The translations under genes were made by a program, and so were the position numbers. Source: an uncultured Anaerolineales bacterium (GTDB lineage: Bacteria > Chloroflexota > Anaerolineae > Anaerolineales > UBA6663). Taken from it: a DNA stretch of 64,000 bases. Every line of letters begins with the position of its first letter. Position 1 is the first letter of the stretch. Shown here piece after piece: positions 60,960-64,000 of this stretch. The notes under the pieces were generated by a model. It was not told where the DNA came from, did no database searches, and saw only the letters and a list, made by a program, of their open reading frames with translations. The stretch is taken from positions 1 to 64,000 of the forward strand of contig CALFZO010000158.1 of the NCBI GenBank assembly GCA_937952305.1, written 5' to 3'.

Positions 60960-63694
60960 GGCGTGGCCAGCGGCAGAGACAGGGTGAACACGGCGCCGCC
61001 TCCGGCGCGGTTGGCGGCCTGGATGGCGCCGCCGTGCGCCTCCACCATGCCGCGGCAGATCGACAGGCCGAGGCCGGTGCCCGCGACGCTCCCGGGATGT
61101 TGGACGCGGTAGAACTTATCGAACAGGTGCGGCAGGTCGGCTTCCGGCAGGCCGCGGCCGCGGTCGGCCACCGTCAGTTGCAGACGGTCGCCGGCCAGCG
61201 CGGCGCTGACCTCGATCGGCCCGTCCGGCGGCGAATACTTGTCGGCGTTGTCCAGCAGGTTGACCAGCACCTGGACCATGATCACGAAGTCGAGCGCGAC
61301 GAGCGGCAGTTCAGGGGGCACGGCGATGTGGACGCGGCGCTGACTCAGGCGGCTGCCGAGCTGTTCGAGCGCAGCGCCGATCAGGTCGCCGATGTCGGCG
61401 GGTTCGCGCCGCAGGCGCAGCGCGCCGGATTCCAGCCGGGTCATATCCAGCAAGTTGCCCACCAGGCGGTTGAGGCGCTCGGCCTCCTCCCGGGCGTTCT
61501 CCACCAGCGCGCGCCGCGCGGCCTCGTCCAGGGTGAGGTTGGCCTCCTGCAGCGTGCTCAGGGCGCCCGTGATCGAGACCAGCGGTGTGCGCAAATCGTG
61601 CGAGACCGAATTGAGCAGGGCCGTCTGGAGCTTCTCGGTCGCCTGCAGCACTTCGGCCTGGCGCGCCGCCTCCGAGAGCTGATCACGCTCGAAGGCCAGC
61701 GCGGTCTGGCTGGCAAAGGCCTCCATCAGCCGGCGCTGTTCGGGCGTCAGATGGCGCGCCGTGTCGTCCGGCCCGCGCACGCCCAGCACGCCCACCACAC
61801 CGCGCGCCGTCTTGAGCGGGAGATAGCGCAGCGCCGCGCCGGTCAACGTGTCGGTGTTGCGGCCGGCCGGCTCTCCGTTGCGGAAAACCCAATCGGCGAC
61901 GGCCAGCTCGTTCTCGTCCAGGCGGAAGTCCGGGCTGGCCGCGTGCATGGTCAGGCGGCCGGCATGGGGCAGCAGCACGGCGGCGGCGCGCCCGAAAGTC
62001 TGCTGGACGTGCTGCAGCACGGCCTGCGCGATGGCGGTGTGCGAGGGCGCGGCGGCCAGGTCGCGGCTGAGGTCGTAGAGCTCGGCGGTTTCAGCCGCGC
62101 GCCGCTGGGCGGCCAGGGCTTGTTCGCGCGCGCGCGCCGCCAGCGTGCTCACGATCAGGCCGACGCTGAACAAGGCCCCGAACGTGATCAGGTACTGCGT
62201 GTCCGAGACGGCGAAAGTCAGGTAGGGCGGCACGAAGAAGAAGTCGAAGGCCAGAACGCTCAGGGCGGAGGCCACGATAGCGGGGCCGCGTCCGAGCGAC
62301 AGCGCGCCCAGGACGACCGCCGCCAGGTACAGCATCACCAGGTTGGTCGGCTCGAGGGCGGGCTCCGGAAAGCTGAGGCCCGGCGGCCGCCGGCCCGTGG
62401 TCAAGAGCACCTGGGCGAGGGCCCACTTCTCACGGCTGAGCGGCCAATCCAACAGGAAGCCGAAAAGCGTGATCAGGCCGACCAGGCCGGCGCTCTGGGC
62501 ATAGCGCCGGAAGGGCGCATGCGGCCACCAGGCCCGCGGGGCCGCCGGCGCGGCGGCGGTCTGGCCGCTGATGACGTAGACGTCGATGGCGCCGCTGCGC
62601 CGGATGAGGCGGTCGACGACCGAACCGGACAACAGCTCCTGCCAGCGCGGGCGCAGCGGTTGGCCGACGATGATCTTGGTGATGTTGTGCTGGCGGGCGT
62701 AGGCCAGCGTCGTCTCGGCGATGTCGTGGCCGGGCAGCGTGACCGCGCGCGCGCCCAGCGCCTCGGCCAGCTGCAGGGTCCGCGCCACCCGCTCGCGGTC
62801 GACTTCTGTGTCCCGGCCGGCGGCCTCCACATAGATGGCGACCCAGGCCGCGTTCAGCTCATCCGCCAGGCGCCGGGCGGAGCGCACCAGGCGCTCGCTC
62901 AACGCGCTCGGGCTGACGCAGACCAGCAGGCTTTCGCTGGCCGACCACGGGCCGGCGATGGCGCGCGTCTGCATGTAGGCGCGCATCTGGTCGTCCACGC
63001 GTTCGGCCGTGCGGCGCAGGGCCATCTCGCGCAGGGCCGTCAGGTTGCCCTTGCGGAAGAAGCGCTCCAGGGCGCGGGCCGCCTGGCCGGGCACGTACAC
63101 TTTGCCGTCGCGCAGGCGCTGGAGCAATTCGTCCGGCGGCAGGTCCACCAACTCGATCTCGTTGGCCCCGTCCAACGCCCGGTCGGGCACCGTCTCGCGG
63201 ACCACCACGCCCGTGATCTGGGCGACAACGTCGTTCAGGCTTTCCAGGTGCTGGACGTTGAGGGTGGTGTAGACGTCGATGCCGGCGGCCAGCAGCTCTT
63301 CGACATCCTGGTGGCGCTTGGGGTGGCGTGAGCCGGGCGCATTGGTGTGCGCGAACTCGTCCACCAGCGCCAGTTGCGGCTTGCGCGCCAGCACCGCATC
63401 CAGATCCATCTCAGACAGGCGCGTGCCGCGATACTCAAGCCAGTGGCGGGGGACGGTCTCCAGACCGGCCAGCAACGCATCCGTCTCGACGCGGCCATGC
63501 GTCTCGGCGTAGCCCACCACCACGTCCACGCCCTCGGCCCGGCGCTGGCGGGCGGCCTCGAGCATGGCGAAGGTCTTGCCGACGCCGGCCGCATAGCCCA
63601 GAAAGACCTTGAGCCGGCCGCGCGTTTCGGAACTGGCCTCGGCCTGGATGTGGGCGAGCAGGTCGTCCGGGTTGGGGCGGGTGCGCTCAGCCAT
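60956..63694 (-). CDS. kdpD: KdpD-like sensor histidine kinase
   Basis: The protein is 912 aa, full length. The N-terminal KdpD domain has P-loop GYAAGVGKT (33-41), DEFAHTNAPGSRHPKRHQDV and the NVQHLESLNDVV segment, then a USP-like domain (about 245-370). Four transmembrane helices (about 405-540) are followed by GAF (about 565-690), HisKA with His699 in SVSHDLRTPL, and an ATPase domain with NLLDNADKYSPP and GTGLGLSI. The loop between the first two membrane helices carries an unusual TTGRRPPGLSFPEP insertion. It senses K+ limitation by family analogy. It overlaps the upstream permease gene by 8 bp. Confidence 0.95.
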
Positions 63695-64000
63695 CGGCGC
63701 GCTCCCGCGCCGCCGTCGCGCGGTCCACTTGATAGGGGACTTCGATGATGACCACGCCGCGCCGGTTGAGCAGCGCGAAGCGCAGCCAGAAGGCCGTCTG
63801 CGCGTGGAGCAGGTTGTGCCACCAGCGCACCGGCACCAGCTGCGGAACCACGATGGTGAGCAGTTCCCGGGTCTGCTGGCCGGCCGACAGCGAGTCGACG
63901 TAGTCCAGGAAAGGCTCGAGGAAGGCGCGGTAAGGCGAGTCGATCACGACCAGGCGCACGCCGTCACCCCAATAGGCCCACTGCCGCCGGACCGTCTCGG
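63687..64000 (-). CDS. APC-type permease, C-terminal cytoplasmic part (cut by window edge)
   Basis: The frame is open to the last base, so the N-terminus and all membrane helices are outside the window. The visible 104 residues match the soluble C-terminal tail of a group of APC-superfamily permeases: VVIDSPYRAFLEPFLDYVDS, ELLTIVVPQLVPVRWWHNLL, AQTAFWLRFALLNRRGVVII and EVPYQV. It overlaps kdpD by 8 bp, so the permease and KdpDE are one transcript. The solute is unknown. Confidence 0.75.
   Translation of the reverse strand, partial: ETVRRQWAYWGDGVRLVVIDSPYRAFLEPFLDYVDSLSAGQQTRELLTIVVPQLVPVRWWHNLLHAQTAFWLRFALLNRRGVVIIEVPYQVDRATAARERADG

Noticed and set aside
61034..63331. A 765-codon plus-strand open frame
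   Set aside because: It lies antisense to kdpD, whose domains and motifs are complete.

Overview
The window is GC-rich, gene-dense bacterial chromosome (59 protein-coding entries, two of them cut by the window edges and two low-confidence small ORFs, plus 2 tRNA genes). No plasmid or phage module, rRNA or CRISPR array is visible. The gene set suggests a Chloroflexota (Anaerolineae-like) bacterium. It includes large STAND/NB-ARC-TPR proteins, lipoproteins with Thr/Pro-rich linkers, an NBR1-like Ig plus CAP lipoprotein, a split radical-SAM/DUF2344 pair, non-pyrrolysine MttB homologues and a Suv3-type helicase. This assignment is an inference from gene families, not from a marker gene.

Region by region. 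1-1893: end of a formylglycine-generating-enzyme-like protein, a heme-O-synthase-like UbiA prenyltransferase and a membrane protein. 1946-2550: a strong promoter, a decayed intron-less tRNA-Lys, then an intact tRNA-Lys(CUU) split by a 210-nt group I intron of the Azoarcus/cyanobacterial tRNA-intron type, closed by a terminator. 2719-9858: a secreted rhamnosidase-like hydrolase, then a membrane-spanning STAND ATPase coupled to a lipoprotein gene. 9901-15726: DUF3841 protein, Suv3-like RNA helicase, Tex, and a transposase relic. 15843-26991: mostly small minus-strand accessory genes (HEAT-like, terpenoid-cyclase fold, lipoprotein, DUF1801, MOSC, flavin-binding PNPOx-like, DinB), with one plus-strand glycosyltransferase and a membrane/beta-propeller protein. 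27146-29458: an XRE-NB-ARC-TPR regulator.

29537-45334 is a long minus-strand run: CBS-ACT, PAQR/TrhA, DUF2344, a stand-alone GyrA C-terminal domain, CAP lipoprotein, phosphodiesterase, nucleotidyltransferase, radical SAM, methionine aminopeptidase, class III cyclase, GH2 and GNAT. It is interrupted only by a plus-strand tRNA-Glu(CUC). 45604-52552 holds a tandem universal stress protein, an RlmI-like methyltransferase and a corrinoid methyltransfer operon (corrinoid protein, two MttB homologues and a membrane-anchored protein). 52531-57246 is a tightly coupled minus operon (MBL-fold, O-methyltransferase, topoisomerase I, carotenoid-family membrane protein). 57505-64000 has an OmpR-type two-component system on the plus strand and KdpD/KdpE on the minus strand, coupled to the end of an APC-type permease and with no kdpFABC in view.

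The strongest single observation is the group I intron in tRNA-Lys(CUU), with a decayed uninterrupted copy of the same tRNA just upstream. Other points worth attention are the stand-alone GyrA C-terminal domain, the membrane-spanning STAND/lipoprotein pair, the MttB operon with an embedded membrane protein, and several unexplained repeats in intergenic DNA.
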